From the NCBI RefSeq assembly GCF_943914685.1, contig NZ_CALUCZ010000003.1:1-64000 (forward strand): a stretch of DNA of 64,000 bases, written 5' to 3'. Made by a program: the position numbers and the translations under genes. Positions 1 through 8,100 of this stretch are shown here, one piece after another. Source of the stretch: an uncultured Mobiluncus sp. (lineage in GTDB: Bacteria > Actinomycetota > Actinomycetes > Actinomycetales > Actinomycetaceae). Position 1 is the first letter of the stretch; each line of letters starts with the position of its first letter. Under the pieces are notes generated by a model that had not been told where the DNA came from, did no database searches, and saw only the letters and a list, made by a program, of their open reading frames with translations.

Positions 1-734
1 GCGTTCGGTCGGGAATGTTGAGTGCGTTCCTGGCCGGGGCTGATACGCAGCTGCGCGGCTTGGCGGTGACCATGCCTTTGAAACCGGAGGCGCTGCAGGC
101 TGCCACGTTTGCTGACGGCTTGGCCAGAGTTACCGGCGCGGTGAACACCTTGGTTCCCGCCGCAGGAGGGGATTGGACCGGATTCAATACTGATGTCCGA
201 GGCATTGTCGAGGCTTTTCGTTACGGCGGCGCGGCAAACCCGCCGTCCGGGGCCAGCGCGGTTATTTTCGGTTCGGGTTCCACCGCGGCTTCGTCGCTGG
301 CGGCTTTTTCGGAGCTGGGAATGAAAGAGCTGACAGTGATATCGCGAACCACCGCCCAAACGGGCGCGGCTTTTCTGGTGGCGCAACGCATGGGCTTGAG
401 CGTCCGGGCGGTGGCGTGGCACCAGGTCGAGGCTGTCAACCGGGCGCTGAGCGCGGCAGGACTGGTGATGAGCACTGTTCCCGCCCCCGCCCAAGACGAC
501 TTGCCCCTGGTAACGCTGCAGATTGGTCCTCATGCCGTTTTCCTAGACGCGGCGTACGCACCGTGGCCGACCCCCCTCGCCAGCTGGGCGCAGGCCTGCG
601 GAGCCCAGGTCATTCCCGGTTGGGAAATGCTGTTGCACCAAGGTGTCGCGCAGGTAAAGCTGTTTACGGGACAGGAAGTCAACGCCGCAATTTTGCGTCC
701 CGCTTTGCACAAATGCGTCAACTTCGCGGATTAG
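1..734 (+). CDS. aroE: Shikimate dehydrogenase, 5'-truncated by the window edge
   Basis: This enzyme reduces 3-dehydroshikimate to shikimate with NADPH in the shikimate pathway. The reading frame is open from the first bases, so the N-terminus lies outside the window. Visible family motifs are the substrate-site TMPLKPEA with its catalytic lysine, VNTLVP, and GFNTDVRGI. A Rossmann glycine-rich turn follows (IFGSGSTAASS, somewhat diverged from the usual GAGG), then the C-terminal GWEMLLHQGVAQ helix. Its position ahead of aroC and aroKB fits a shikimate gene block. I am confident of the family. Whether the diverged dinucleotide turn changes the cofactor preference cannot be judged here. Confidence 0.9.
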   Translation, partial: VRSGMLSAFLAGADTQLRGLAVTMPLKPEALQAATFADGLARVTGAVNTLVPAAGGDWTGFNTDVRGIVEAFRYGGAANPPSGASAVIFGSGSTAASSLAAFSELGMKELTVISRTTAQTGAAFLVAQRMGLSVRAVAWHQVEAVNRALSAAGLVMSTVPAPAQDDLPLVTLQIGPHAVFLDAAYAPWPTPLASWAQACGAQVIPGWEMLLHQGVAQVKLFTGQEVNAAILRPALHKCVNFAD

Positions 735-751
735 AATGATGGCGGCGTGAA

Positions 752-781
752 TTGTCTTAACTATTGCCAGCTCCCTATAAA
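752..781 (+). promoter_or_regulatory. Putative promoter of the prepilin peptidase gene
   Basis: A TTGTCT hexamer (752-757) and a TATAAA hexamer (776-781) are separated by 18 bases in the 82-base gap after aroE. The predicted start of transcription is about 30 bases before the ATG at 817. This is pattern matching only. Confidence 0.4.
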
Positions 782-816
782 GTCACAGTGTCGTAACAGG
801 AAGGGGAAAGAAACTT

Positions 817-1500
817 ATGCTCTGGCACGTACTGGCGTGGATTGTCAGTGGACTGTGGGGTTTTGCGGTGGGCGCGGTCACGACAAAAATTCTGCGCCAG
901 CGACGTATCGAACTACCGGATTTGTTTTACCTCCCGTTTTCGCTGTGCCTGACCTTGGTTACGGTTTTCCTCAATGTTGCCCAGTGGCTCATTCTCAACT
1001 ATTTTTCCCACGGTTCATGCTTTGCCCATTTCCTCGTCACCTTGCCGGTGTACCTGGGTACCGCCCCATTCTGTGCGTTGTTCTTGACTGATGCCCGCTT
1101 TCGACTGTTGCCCAATCGGCTCCTGGGCCTGGGAGCTGCAATGCTTTTGCCCGTACTGAGCATTGTCGCCCTGATTATGCATAGTCCCGTAGCACTGGCG
1201 CGAATCTGGGTTTTGGGTCTAGCTATGGGGCTGGTTCTGGCTCTCGCCACGCATTTCGGTTTAGGAATGGGAGATGTCAAGCTCGCTGCGCTGCTCAGTG
1301 CGTGGTTGGGTCTCTATGGCTGGTTCGCGCCTCTGGTCATGCTGCTGCTGGCGGCCTTTCTGGGTGGTGTTTTCGCCCTAATCTTGATCATCACAAAGAA
1401 ACTTGACTTTGACCAGGACATTGCTTTTGGCCCGTGGCTCATCACGGGAGCTTTCATCACTTGGGTGGTGTATCTGTCCTCGATATTGGTCGGTATCTAG
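817..1500 (+). CDS. Prepilin peptidase (A24 family)
   Basis: This is an integral-membrane aspartic peptidase that processes prepilin-like signal sequences. The 227-residue protein is almost entirely hydrophobic, with about six to seven membrane spans. It carries the two A24 aspartate sites: the one in TDARFRLLPNRL (about residue 90) and the one in GLGMGDVKLAALLSAWLG (about residue 150). The N-terminal cysteine-rich methylase domain of PilD is absent, as in short actinobacterial forms. The ATG is preceded by a strong purine-rich site (AGGAAGGGGAAAG). No pilin or Flp/Tad genes are in the window, so the substrate is unknown. The prepilin peptidase between aroE and aroC is a conserved actinobacterial neighbourhood. 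Confidence 0.85.
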   Translation: MLWHVLAWIVSGLWGFAVGAVTTKILRQRRIELPDLFYLPFSLCLTLVTVFLNVAQWLILNYFSHGSCFAHFLVTLPVYLGTAPFCALFLTDARFRLLPNRLLGLGAAMLLPVLSIVALIMHSPVALARIWVLGLAMGLVLALATHFGLGMGDVKLAALLSAWLGLYGWFAPLVMLLLAAFLGGVFALILIITKKLDFDQDIAFGPWLITGAFITWVVYLSSILVGI

Positions 1501-1556
1501 CGGGTTTTGCCGCCACGAGGTCGGCTCCCCGGTTCGGGATACTTGGCGAAATGTGG

Positions 1557-1571
1557 CAAGATGAACTCATG
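1557..1571 (+). promoter_or_regulatory. Possible leaderless start of aroC
   Basis: CAAGAT (1557-1562) lies exactly six bases before the aroC ATG, and no Shine-Dalgarno sequence is seen. The hexamer departs from TAnnnT at its first base, so this is the weakest member of the leaderless series. Confidence 0.3.
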
Positions 1572-2813
1572 TTGGAATGTGTCACGGCCGGGGAATCACA
1601 CGGTGCCGCCCTGATTGCCGTACTCAGCGGCCTGCCGGCAGGGATTGAAATCACCACCGATACCCTGACCCGAGCCCTCGCGCAGCGGCGAAAAGGCTAC
1701 GGCCGGGGAACGCGCCAGAAATTTGAGCAAGACGCGGTGACCATTCTTTCGGGGCTGCGTCACGGTAAAACCCTAGGCTCCCCGGTCGCTGTTGAGATTA
1801 AGAATACAGAGTGGCCCAAGTGGAAAACGGTTATGAGCCCTGACCCGGTGCCTCGTCAGGCGCTGCTGCGAGACGCGGGCCGAGGCGACGAGCGCGAAGT
1901 GGCACGAAATCTGCAGCTTACGAAACCGCGGCCGGGACACGCCGATTTTGCCGGCATGATGAAGTACGGTTTCACTGACGCCCGTAACGTGTTGGAGCGT
2001 TCCTCCGCTCGGGAAACGGCCGCCCGAGTGGCGCTGGGGGCTTTCGCACAAGCGTTGTTGGATCAGGTTGCGGGGATTCGTTTAGTGTCTCATGTCACGT
2101 CCGTTGGTTCAGTTTCGGTGCCACTGGACGCGCCGATGCCGCAGCCACAAGACGCGGATTATCTCGATAGCGACCCGGTCCGCTGCCTGGATGCGCACAC
2201 GGCGGAACAGATGGTAGAGGCTATCGACCACGCGCAGCATACGGGCGACACCTTAGGGGGAGTAGTCCAGGTCATCGCCTACGGAGTGCCTATCGGTTTG
2301 GGGTCTTACGTGAGCCGTGACCGTCGGCTGGACGCGCGTCTGGCCGCAGCTCTCGTCTCTATTCAAGCCGTAAAAGGCGTAGAAATCGGCGCGGCTTTTC
2401 TGCAAGCCTCCCTGCCGGGCAGCCAAGCCCACGACCCTCTCTATCGCGGTGACCAGCCAACTGATGCAAACACGGGCTTGGGCACGGTAACACGACCGAC
2501 TAACTTGGCGGGCGGCATCGAAGGCGGAATGTCTAACGGAAATCCCATCGTGGTTTCCGCCGCCGTGAAACCTATCTCTACTGTTCCCCACGCCCTGCCG
2601 ACTTTGGATTTGGCTGATGGCAGCGTGGCCACCGGGCTGCACCAGCGTTCGGACACGACCGCGGTGGTGCCGGCTGCTGTCATCGCTCAAGCCGAGGTTG
2701 CGCTGGTGTTGGCTGACGCTTTGCTGGAAAAAACCGGCGGGGACTCGGTGGCAGAATGTTCGCGAAATTTGCGCGCCTACCTGGGTGAAGTGACGCAGAG
2801 GACGACTTTCTGA
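1569..2813 (+). CDS. aroC: Chorismate synthase
   Basis: This enzyme converts 5-enolpyruvylshikimate 3-phosphate to chorismate using reduced FMN. The protein begins MLECVTAGESHG, which is the conserved N-terminal signature, and this fixes the start at 1569 although the frame is open upstream. Other family blocks are GRGTRQKFEQD, RPGHADFAGMMKYG, RSSARETAARVALGAFA, and the C-terminal GGIEGGMSNGNPI and RSDTTAVVPAA. At 414 residues it is slightly longer than the usual 360-400. Its stop overlaps the aroKB start by one base (TGATG), so the two genes are probably translationally coupled. Confidence 0.97.
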   Translation: MLECVTAGESHGAALIAVLSGLPAGIEITTDTLTRALAQRRKGYGRGTRQKFEQDAVTILSGLRHGKTLGSPVAVEIKNTEWPKWKTVMSPDPVPRQALLRDAGRGDEREVARNLQLTKPRPGHADFAGMMKYGFTDARNVLERSSARETAARVALGAFAQALLDQVAGIRLVSHVTSVGSVSVPLDAPMPQPQDADYLDSDPVRCLDAHTAEQMVEAIDHAQHTGDTLGGVVQVIAYGVPIGLGSYVSRDRRLDARLAAALVSIQAVKGVEIGAAFLQASLPGSQAHDPLYRGDQPTDANTGLGTVTRPTNLAGGIEGGMSNGNPIVVSAAVKPISTVPHALPTLDLADGSVATGLHQRSDTTAVVPAAVIAQAEVALVLADALLEKTGGDSVAECSRNLRAYLGEVTQRTTF

Positions 2814-4423
2814 TGACGCGCAAAATCGTTCTGATGGGTTTGCCCACTTCCGGCAAATCGAAAACCGCTGGGATTTTGGCTCAAATTTTGCACACCACTT
2901 GGCTTGATACCGACCTGGAAATTGAGCGGCGTTTCGGTCAGTCCATTCCTTGGATCTTTAAAGAACTCGGAGAACAGGGGTTTCGCGCCCTCGAATACAC
3001 GGTGGTTCGTGACGCACTGCGAGGCTCAGCCCGGATTGTTTCCCTGGGAGGGGGCGCCCCGACCTACGCCCCGACTCGCGAACTGTTGCGCGAACACACC
3101 GTTTACTACCTGAAAGCGGACCCGGACTTCCTGGTGAATCATCAGATTCAACGCTCCGAACGCTCCGGCCAAAAAAAGGACGCCCAAGTCCGCCCCCTGC
3201 TGGCAGGAGACTTGCGGGAACGGATGCATGAGCTGTATCGGGAGCGGAAAGACATTTATGAAAGCACCGCCACGGTCATTATCGATGCGCAAAGCAAACG
3301 CAGAGAGATGGCCGGAGCAATCATCGCCCATGAAGAACGCCTAGCTGACCGTATCTGGGTGTCCACCCCTGGCGAACCCTATGCCGTCAGCTTTGGTGAA
3401 GACCTGAACGCGCAGGTTGCGGCCTTGCTGAAAGCGCACACGAACAAAGTCTTGGTGCTCAGTGCACCCCCGGTGGCGTCGGCGGCGAGCAGTTTGGCGC
3501 AGCACTTGGATTCGCTGGGCAAACAAACCACGGTGAAAGTGCTGCCTGACGGAGAAGCTGCGAAACAGCTCCCGGTACTTTCCGACGTGTGGGAGGCGGC
3601 CGCTAGCGCGGACTTGGAACGTCGCGACGCGATTGTAGCGCTCGGTGGGGGAGCCACCACTGACCTGGGAGGTTTCGCGGCAGCGACCTGGCTGCGCGGC
3701 GTTGACCTCATTACGGTACCGACGACCCTGTTGGCGATGGTTGACGCCGCTGTCGGAGGTAAGACCGGGATTGACTGGAGTACCGGGAAAAACTTGGTGG
3801 GGGCGTTTTATCCTCCACTTGGGGTGGCGGTGGATTTCTCGACTTTGCGGACCCTGTCGCCAGACCACCTGCGAGAGGGGCTGGCAGAGGCTCTGAAGTG
3901 CGGGTTTATCCGCGACCAACAGATTTTAGAGATTGCCCATGACCACGCGTTGGCACTGCTGGACCCGGATTCCCCTCGACTTCGCGACATTATTCGCCGC
4001 GCCGTGAGGGTGAAAGCTGATGTGGTTTCCACCGATTTGTATGAGTCGGGCCAGCGGGAACACTTGAACTATGGGCATACTTTGGCCCACGCTATCGAAC
4101 GGGTGGAGGACTACCGTTTCCCGCACGGTTTAGCGGTGTCTATCGGGATGGTTTATGCGGCGAACCTGGCCGCAGTGTTGGGGATAGGCCCCAAGGACTT
4201 GGTTGTGCGGCTGCGGGATCAACTGGAAGCAGTCGGCCTGCCCACTACCTATACCACCCACGCTTTTGCGGAACTGTTACCCATCATGTTCAGCGATAAA
4301 AAAGTGCGCGGCGGGCAACTGCGATTCGTCCTGCTCGAAGATTGGGGCAAGCCCGTGGTCGTTGCCGTCGCCGATTCTGCGGCTCTGGATAAAGCCGCCC
4401 AAATGACGGGGATTCCCCGGTGA
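2813..4423 (+). CDS. aroKB: Fused shikimate kinase / 3-dehydroquinate synthase
   Basis: One 536-residue polypeptide carries two shikimate-pathway enzymes. Residues 1 to about 170 are shikimate kinase, with an intact P-loop (GLPTSGKS, residues 9-16), the DTD shikimate-binding site, VSLGGGAP, and the RPLL arginine of the lid. Residues about 180-536 are 3-dehydroquinate synthase, with DGEAAKQL, ALGGGATTDLGGFAAATW, the PTTLLAMVDAAVGGKTGID block, FREGLAE-like REGLAEALKCG, and the metal-binding HLNYGHTLAHAIE and FPHGLAVSIGM histidines. Many actinobacteria keep aroK and aroB as adjacent separate genes, so the fusion is a lineage feature. The downstream paralogue overlaps by four bases (GTGA). Confidence 0.95.
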   Translation: MTRKIVLMGLPTSGKSKTAGILAQILHTTWLDTDLEIERRFGQSIPWIFKELGEQGFRALEYTVVRDALRGSARIVSLGGGAPTYAPTRELLREHTVYYLKADPDFLVNHQIQRSERSGQKKDAQVRPLLAGDLRERMHELYRERKDIYESTATVIIDAQSKRREMAGAIIAHEERLADRIWVSTPGEPYAVSFGEDLNAQVAALLKAHTNKVLVLSAPPVASAASSLAQHLDSLGKQTTVKVLPDGEAAKQLPVLSDVWEAAASADLERRDAIVALGGGATTDLGGFAAATWLRGVDLITVPTTLLAMVDAAVGGKTGIDWSTGKNLVGAFYPPLGVAVDFSTLRTLSPDHLREGLAEALKCGFIRDQQILEIAHDHALALLDPDSPRLRDIIRRAVRVKADVVSTDLYESGQREHLNYGHTLAHAIERVEDYRFPHGLAVSIGMVYAANLAAVLGIGPKDLVVRLRDQLEAVGLPTTYTTHAFAELLPIMFSDKKVRGGQLRFVLLEDWGKPVVVAVADSAALDKAAQMTGIPR

Positions 4424-4866
4424 GTCCGCGCTGTTCGCTGGCTTTAGTGTCCCTGCCGGGAGCCCGTCTGTCCCAGTTGGCGCAGACGATTTCACCAGAT
4501 GTCGGTCTGCCCGTGGTTTCCGATTCGGGCCTCGAGGCTTGGTCGCCGCGCTGCACTCCCGCCATTTTCGTGTTGCCCTCTGACGTGCTCGAGACCGGTT
4601 CACCCGCCCTGGTCGAGGACTTTCGGCAGGCCGGGAATCTGGTCTTTTTCCTGGATTTGCCGTGGGAGCAGTCGTGGCAGGCCGTGAACCCGGAGAAACT
4701 CAGCGACCCTAACGGCCTGCCTTGGCGCGCCACCTATCGCCGCCTGGCCCAAAAACGCCGGGAGGACCTCATGGCATACAGTGACTACACGGTGCCAACC
4801 GAGGGAACCTTGACAGAACTGGCGCAGCGACTGTTGAAAGTTATCGCTGCAAACGGCTGCAGTTAG
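4420..4866 (+). CDS. Degenerate shikimate-kinase-like protein (probable pseudoenzyme)
   Basis: This 148-residue protein has the overall plan of shikimate kinase. It starts with a beta strand and P-loop-like turn (LALVSLPGARLS), then a middle strand (FFLDLPWEQSW) where the kinase has its third core strand. It ends with RRLAQKRREDLMAYSDYTV and LTELAQRLL, matching the R..LY...AD.vv and LA..I end of the family. The catalytic signatures are lost: the P-loop glycines become S11 and R16, the essential lysine becomes L17, GGG becomes LPSD, and the lid RPLL becomes GLPW. It overlaps aroKB by GTGA, so it is co-translated with an intact shikimate kinase. Homology is inferred by eye. A role as a structural or regulatory partner is speculation. 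Confidence 0.6.
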   Translation: MSPRCSLALVSLPGARLSQLAQTISPDVGLPVVSDSGLEAWSPRCTPAIFVLPSDVLETGSPALVEDFRQAGNLVFFLDLPWEQSWQAVNPEKLSDPNGLPWRATYRRLAQKRREDLMAYSDYTVPTEGTLTELAQRLLKVIAANGCS

Positions 4867-4936
4867 CCAACGGCGCGCTTTTTCGGTAGACTGTTTGAGC
4901 TGATTTGCTAACTGTTAAAACTGTGAAGGACAAAAC

Positions 4937-5500
4937 GTGGCAACGACTAATGATTTGAAAAACGGCTTGGTCATGAAGATTGACAACCAGTTGTGGCAGG
5001 TTGTCGAATTCCAACATGTGAAGCCCGGCAAGGGGCCGGCTTTCGTGCGTACCAAGATTAAGAACATTCTTTCGGGCAAAATCGTTGACCGTACCTTTAA
5101 CGCGGGACTAAAGATTGAAACCGCCACCGTAGATCGCCGCGACATGACCTACTCGTACAATGACGGCACCGACTACGTGTTCATGGACGAAAAGACTTTT
5201 GAGATGATTAGCGTTACTCCCGAAATCGTCGGGGACGCCGCGCACTTCCTGCTGGAAAACCAGAAATGCATCTTGGCTTTCAATGAGGGCAACGTTTTGT
5301 TTATTGAACTGCCGGCCTCGGTTGTGTTAGAGATTTCGCACACCGAACCGGGCTTGCAGGGCGATCGCTCCAATGCGGGCACCAAGCCGGCCACCCTCGA
5401 GACGGGTTGGGACATTCAGGTGCCACTGTTCTTAAATATCGGCGATAAGGTAAAGGTCGATACCCGCTCTGGCGAATACATTTCGCGGGTTACCGATTAA
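4937..5500 (+). CDS. efp: Elongation factor P
   Basis: EF-P binds between the P and E sites of the ribosome and relieves stalling at consecutive prolines. The 187-residue length is standard. It begins [20 protein letters not shown], then carries the [12 protein letters not shown] loop, whose lysine occupies the modified position in other bacteria. The C-terminal [19 protein letters not shown] signature follows, ending in [11 protein letters not shown]. The start is a GTG with AAGGA six bases upstream. It sits between the shikimate genes and nusB, a common actinobacterial order. Confidence 0.97.
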   Translation: MATTNDLKNGLVMKIDNQLWQVVEFQHVKPGKGPAFVRTKIKNILSGKIVDRTFNAGLKIETATVDRRDMTYSYNDGTDYVFMDEKTFEMISVTPEIVGDAAHFLLENQKCILAFNEGNVLFIELPASVVLEISHTEPGLQGDRSNAGTKPATLETGWDIQVPLFLNIGDKVKVDTRSGEYISRVTD

Positions 5501-5511
5501 GACTGCAGTGG

Positions 5512-5555
5512 ACGCGAGTCGGGGCGCAGGCTTCCGGCTCGCGTTACGCATTTTT
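5512..5555 (+). terminator. Hairpin with T-run between efp and nusB
   Basis: ACGCGAG (5512-5518) pairs with CTCGCGT (5538-5544), and five T residues follow at 5551-5555 after a six-base gap. This could be a weak terminator or attenuator reducing readthrough into nusB. The gap before the T-run makes it uncertain. Confidence 0.35.
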
Positions 5556-5571
5556 GCGAGGGGACAAGACA

Positions 5572-6147
5572 GTGGGACATAAATTGCCGCGGCGCACGCG
5601 GGAGCGGGTTCGAGCCGTTGATGTGCTTTATGAGGCGCACGTGCGGGGCTGGGACACTCCCGAGGGCATATTTTCTCTGGCTCAGCTGCGTCAGGACGAA
5701 ACTACCGCGCAGACCCCGCTTCCGGCCTATGCCGTCGAAATTTTGGAAGGTGTGGCCGAGCACCTAGAGCGGATTGACGCGGCTTTGGCCACATATTCAA
5801 AAGCGTGGCCGCTGCACCGGATGCCCGAAGTGGACCTGGCGATTATGCGGGTTGCGACTTGGGAGATTTTGTTCAATCCAGACGTGGAGGGAGCCGTTGC
5901 CATCACCGCCGCTATGCAAATCGCGGAGGAACGCTCCACTGATGAGTCGCCGAAGTTTATCAATGGTTTGCTGGGTGCTATCAACGATATGAAAGATGCG
6001 TTGAGTAAAACCGAGGCTGAGCAAACTTTGAGTGGTGAAGCGATTGCGAAACTTGCGTCCTCAGTGCCGCAGAGCTTTGATACCGCGGCAAAAACGGCCG
6101 CTGCGGGTGGCGTTTTGGAACAGATTGACTTAGACACCCTGGAATAG
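5572..6147 (+). CDS. nusB: Transcription antitermination factor NusB
   Basis: NusB binds boxA RNA with NusE (S10) to promote antitermination on rRNA operons. The 191-residue protein has the helical NusB core: RRTRERVRAVDVLYEAHVRG at the N-terminus, LPAYAVEILEGVAEH, DLAIMRVATWEIL, and the signature end DESPKFINGLLGAI. About 45 residues of charged and alanine-rich tail follow and are not part of the fold. I chose GTG 5572 because GAGGGGAC lies just upstream. An in-frame TTG at 5554 would add six residues. Confidence 0.93.
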   Translation: MGHKLPRRTRERVRAVDVLYEAHVRGWDTPEGIFSLAQLRQDETTAQTPLPAYAVEILEGVAEHLERIDAALATYSKAWPLHRMPEVDLAIMRVATWEILFNPDVEGAVAITAAMQIAEERSTDESPKFINGLLGAINDMKDALSKTEAEQTLSGEAIAKLASSVPQSFDTAAKTAAAGGVLEQIDLDTLE

Positions 6148-6156
6148 GGTCTGCGG

Positions 6157-6375
6157 TTAACCTCGATTCATCATTTCGCGCAGGATATCCGCGGATTTTT
6201 CCGAGTTGTCCAGAGTTTCGTTGATGGTTTGGGCTTTCTGTTGTGCCTTGGCCCACCGTTGGAAACGAGCCGCAGCCTGGGGCGAGTTGTCGGGTTGAGT
6301 GACCTCTTGGCTCAGCCCCGGCGTGTCCTCGTTACCAAATAGAAGCTGCATCAATAGCTCGCGTTTTTCGTCCAT
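6157..6375 (-). CDS. Hypothetical 72-residue protein
   Basis: I do not recognise this protein. It is acidic and glutamine/asparagine-rich, predicted helical, with no membrane segment. It runs towards nusB, leaving nine bases between the two stops. The amino-acid composition looks like real coding sequence rather than a shadow. A GATAAT hexamer lies six bases before its ATG, resembling the leaderless starts seen elsewhere here. No Shine-Dalgarno is apparent beyond AAGG, which is too close. It could still be a chance frame. Confidence 0.45.
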   Translation of the reverse strand: MDEKRELLMQLLFGNEDTPGLSQEVTQPDNSPQAAARFQRWAKAQQKAQTINETLDNSEKSADILREMMNRG

Positions 6376-6505
6376 AACCTTATTATCGGCAATTTTGCCC
6401 GGATTTTAGCCTGAAAACGCCCGATGTTGAAAATTGGGGGTGTTTGCGATTTTTCTTGAGAGTTCTCGCATTCCCGACCCGATTTGCGGCGGCACGGACG
6501 CGGGA

Positions 6506-6535
6506 TTCGGAGGCATCGGAAAAAACGTGTACTAT
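6506..6535 (+). promoter_or_regulatory. Putative promoter of the pyr operon
   Basis: TTCGGA (6506-6511) and TACTAT (6530-6535) are separated by 18 bases. Transcription would begin at about 6542, just before the PyrR-type hairpin. The -35 match is poor. Confidence 0.35.
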
Positions 6536-6550
6536 TGAGTCGCTATAAAA

Positions 6551-6580
6551 CCTTTAATTTCGCCCTGTGAGGCAGAAAGG
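6551..6580 (+). promoter_or_regulatory. PyrR-binding RNA hairpin overlapping the pyrR Shine-Dalgarno
   Basis: GCC (6562-6564) and GGC (6571-6573) close a hexaloop CUGUGA (6565-6570), which fits the CNGNGA terminal loop of known PyrR-binding RNAs. A second stem pairs CCUUU (6551-6555) with AAAGG (6576-6580), with unpaired purines on the 3' side as in the family's bulge. AAAGG is also the ribosome binding site of pyrR (ATG at 6587). Binding of PyrR-UMP should therefore block translation, as described for Mycobacterium, rather than act through a terminator. I see no terminator hairpin in this leader. Confidence 0.7.
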
Positions 6581-6586
6581 AAAAAT

Positions 6587-7126
6587 ATGGAAAAAACAGT
6601 GTTGGGCAGTGCTGACATTGCCCGTTCGCTGAAACGACTGGCCTTCGAGATTATGGAGAAAAACCAGGGTCTTGAAGATGTCGTTCTGTTAGGAATCCCC
6701 ACCCGTGGCGTTGAGCTAGCCAATCGGTTGGGGAATTTTTTAAAGGAAAATAATCCCGATACAGACGTCCCGGTTGGCACCCTGGACATCACCCTGTACC
6801 GCGATGATCTTTCCCGTCAACCGATACGTGTACCGAAACCTACTGTGATGCCCCAAACCGGCATTGACGGTAAAACGGTCATTCTCGTCGACGATGTGCT
6901 CTATTCCGGACGCACGATTCGGGCTGCGCTCGATGCGTTGAACGATCACGGCCGACCTGCCCAAGTCCAGCTAGCCGTGCTGGTGGACCGCGGTCACCGC
7001 GAACTTCCGATTCGCGCTGACTACATAGGAAAGAATCTGCCCACTTCACGGGCGGAACAGGTACTCGTAAAACTTCAAGACAGTGACGGCGAAGACGCCG
7101 TGATTATTGCAGACGGGAAGGAATAA
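6587..7126 (+). CDS. pyrR: Bifunctional pyrimidine regulator / uracil phosphoribosyltransferase PyrR
   Basis: PyrR senses UMP/UTP and PRPP, represses pyr gene expression by binding leader RNA, and in many species also makes UMP from uracil. The 179-residue length is typical. The PRPP-binding motif [21 protein letters not shown] is intact (about residues 103-123). The N-terminal [15 protein letters not shown] and the basic RNA-binding residues in the RDDL.R.P block are present. It is first in the operon, six bases before pyrB, and its own leader carries the target hairpin, so autoregulation is expected. Confidence 0.95.
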   Translation: MEKTVLGSADIARSLKRLAFEIMEKNQGLEDVVLLGIPTRGVELANRLGNFLKENNPDTDVPVGTLDITLYRDDLSRQPIRVPKPTVMPQTGIDGKTVILVDDVLYSGRTIRAALDALNDHGRPAQVQLAVLVDRGHRELPIRADYIGKNLPTSRAEQVLVKLQDSDGEDAVIIADGKE

Positions 7127-7131
7127 AAATC

Positions 7132-8100
7132 ATGCGACATTTGCTCTCTGCGGCTGATTTGAGCCACGAAGACGTCCTGAAAATTTTGGATACGGCCGAA
7201 GCCATGGCGATGACCCAGGCTCAAAAGGTGAAGAAACTGCCGACCTTGCGCGGCAAAACCGTGGTCAACCTCTTTTTTGAGAACTCCACCCGGACCCGGA
7301 TCTCTTTTGAAACCGCAGCTAAGCGCCTCAGCGCGGACGTTATCAACTTTTCCGCGAAAGGTTCCTCGGTAGCGAAAGGCGAATCTCTGAAAGATACGGC
7401 CTTGACCCTGCAGGCCATGCGGGTTGACGGCATCGTTATCCGCCATTCCTCCTCCGGGGCGGCCTACCGGTTGGCCAACGCTGGCTGGTCTGACGTGCCC
7501 GTCCTCAACGCTGGGGACGGCGAACATCAACACCCCACCCAGGCTCTGCTCGACGCGATGACGCTGCGCCGCCACTACCTGGGCTTGAGCGGCGGCGACT
7601 TGGCGGGCAAAGACCTCGATGGCGCCAACGTGGTCATTGTGGGCGATATTCTGCACTCTCGTGTAGCTCGTTCCAATGTGGACCTGATGTCGACTTTGGG
7701 AGCCCACGTGACCCTGGTTGGTCCGCCGACCCTGATGCCGGTTGGGGTGGAAAATTGGAAGTGCGACGTGTCCTACGACTTGGACGCAGCGTTGGCCACC
7801 AATCCAGATGCGGTCATGATGCTGCGGGTACAGCGCGAGCGCATGAGCTCTGCCGGTGGCGGCTACTTCCCCTCCGTGGTGGAATATCATCGGGCTTACG
7901 GTTTGAACAACACCCGTTTCGCTAACCTGCCCGAACGCACGGTAATCATGCACCCCGGTCCGATGAACCGCGGGGTCGAAATCTGCGCCCAAGCCGCAGA
8001 TTCCGCAAAGTCTGTCATTGTTGAACAAGTTGGAAACGGCGTGAGTGTCCGGATGGCTGCCCTTTACCTTTTGCTCGCGCCGGAAGGAGGCCTGCTGTGA
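7132..8100 (+). CDS. pyrB: Aspartate carbamoyltransferase catalytic chain
   Basis: This enzyme condenses carbamoyl phosphate with aspartate in pyrimidine synthesis. The 322-residue protein shows the carbamoyl-phosphate site [15 protein letters not shown], the [17 protein letters not shown] substrate loop, [16 protein letters not shown] at the domain hinge, MMLRVQRER, and the final [13 protein letters not shown]. No pyrI regulatory chain is present, as expected outside enterobacteria and archaea. Its TGA overlaps the pyrC GTG (GTGA). Confidence 0.97.
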   Translation: MRHLLSAADLSHEDVLKILDTAEAMAMTQAQKVKKLPTLRGKTVVNLFFENSTRTRISFETAAKRLSADVINFSAKGSSVAKGESLKDTALTLQAMRVDGIVIRHSSSGAAYRLANAGWSDVPVLNAGDGEHQHPTQALLDAMTLRRHYLGLSGGDLAGKDLDGANVVIVGDILHSRVARSNVDLMSTLGAHVTLVGPPTLMPVGVENWKCDVSYDLDAALATNPDAVMMLRVQRERMSSAGGGYFPSVVEYHRAYGLNNTRFANLPERTVIMHPGPMNRGVEICAQAADSAKSVIVEQVGNGVSVRMAALYLLLAPEGGLL

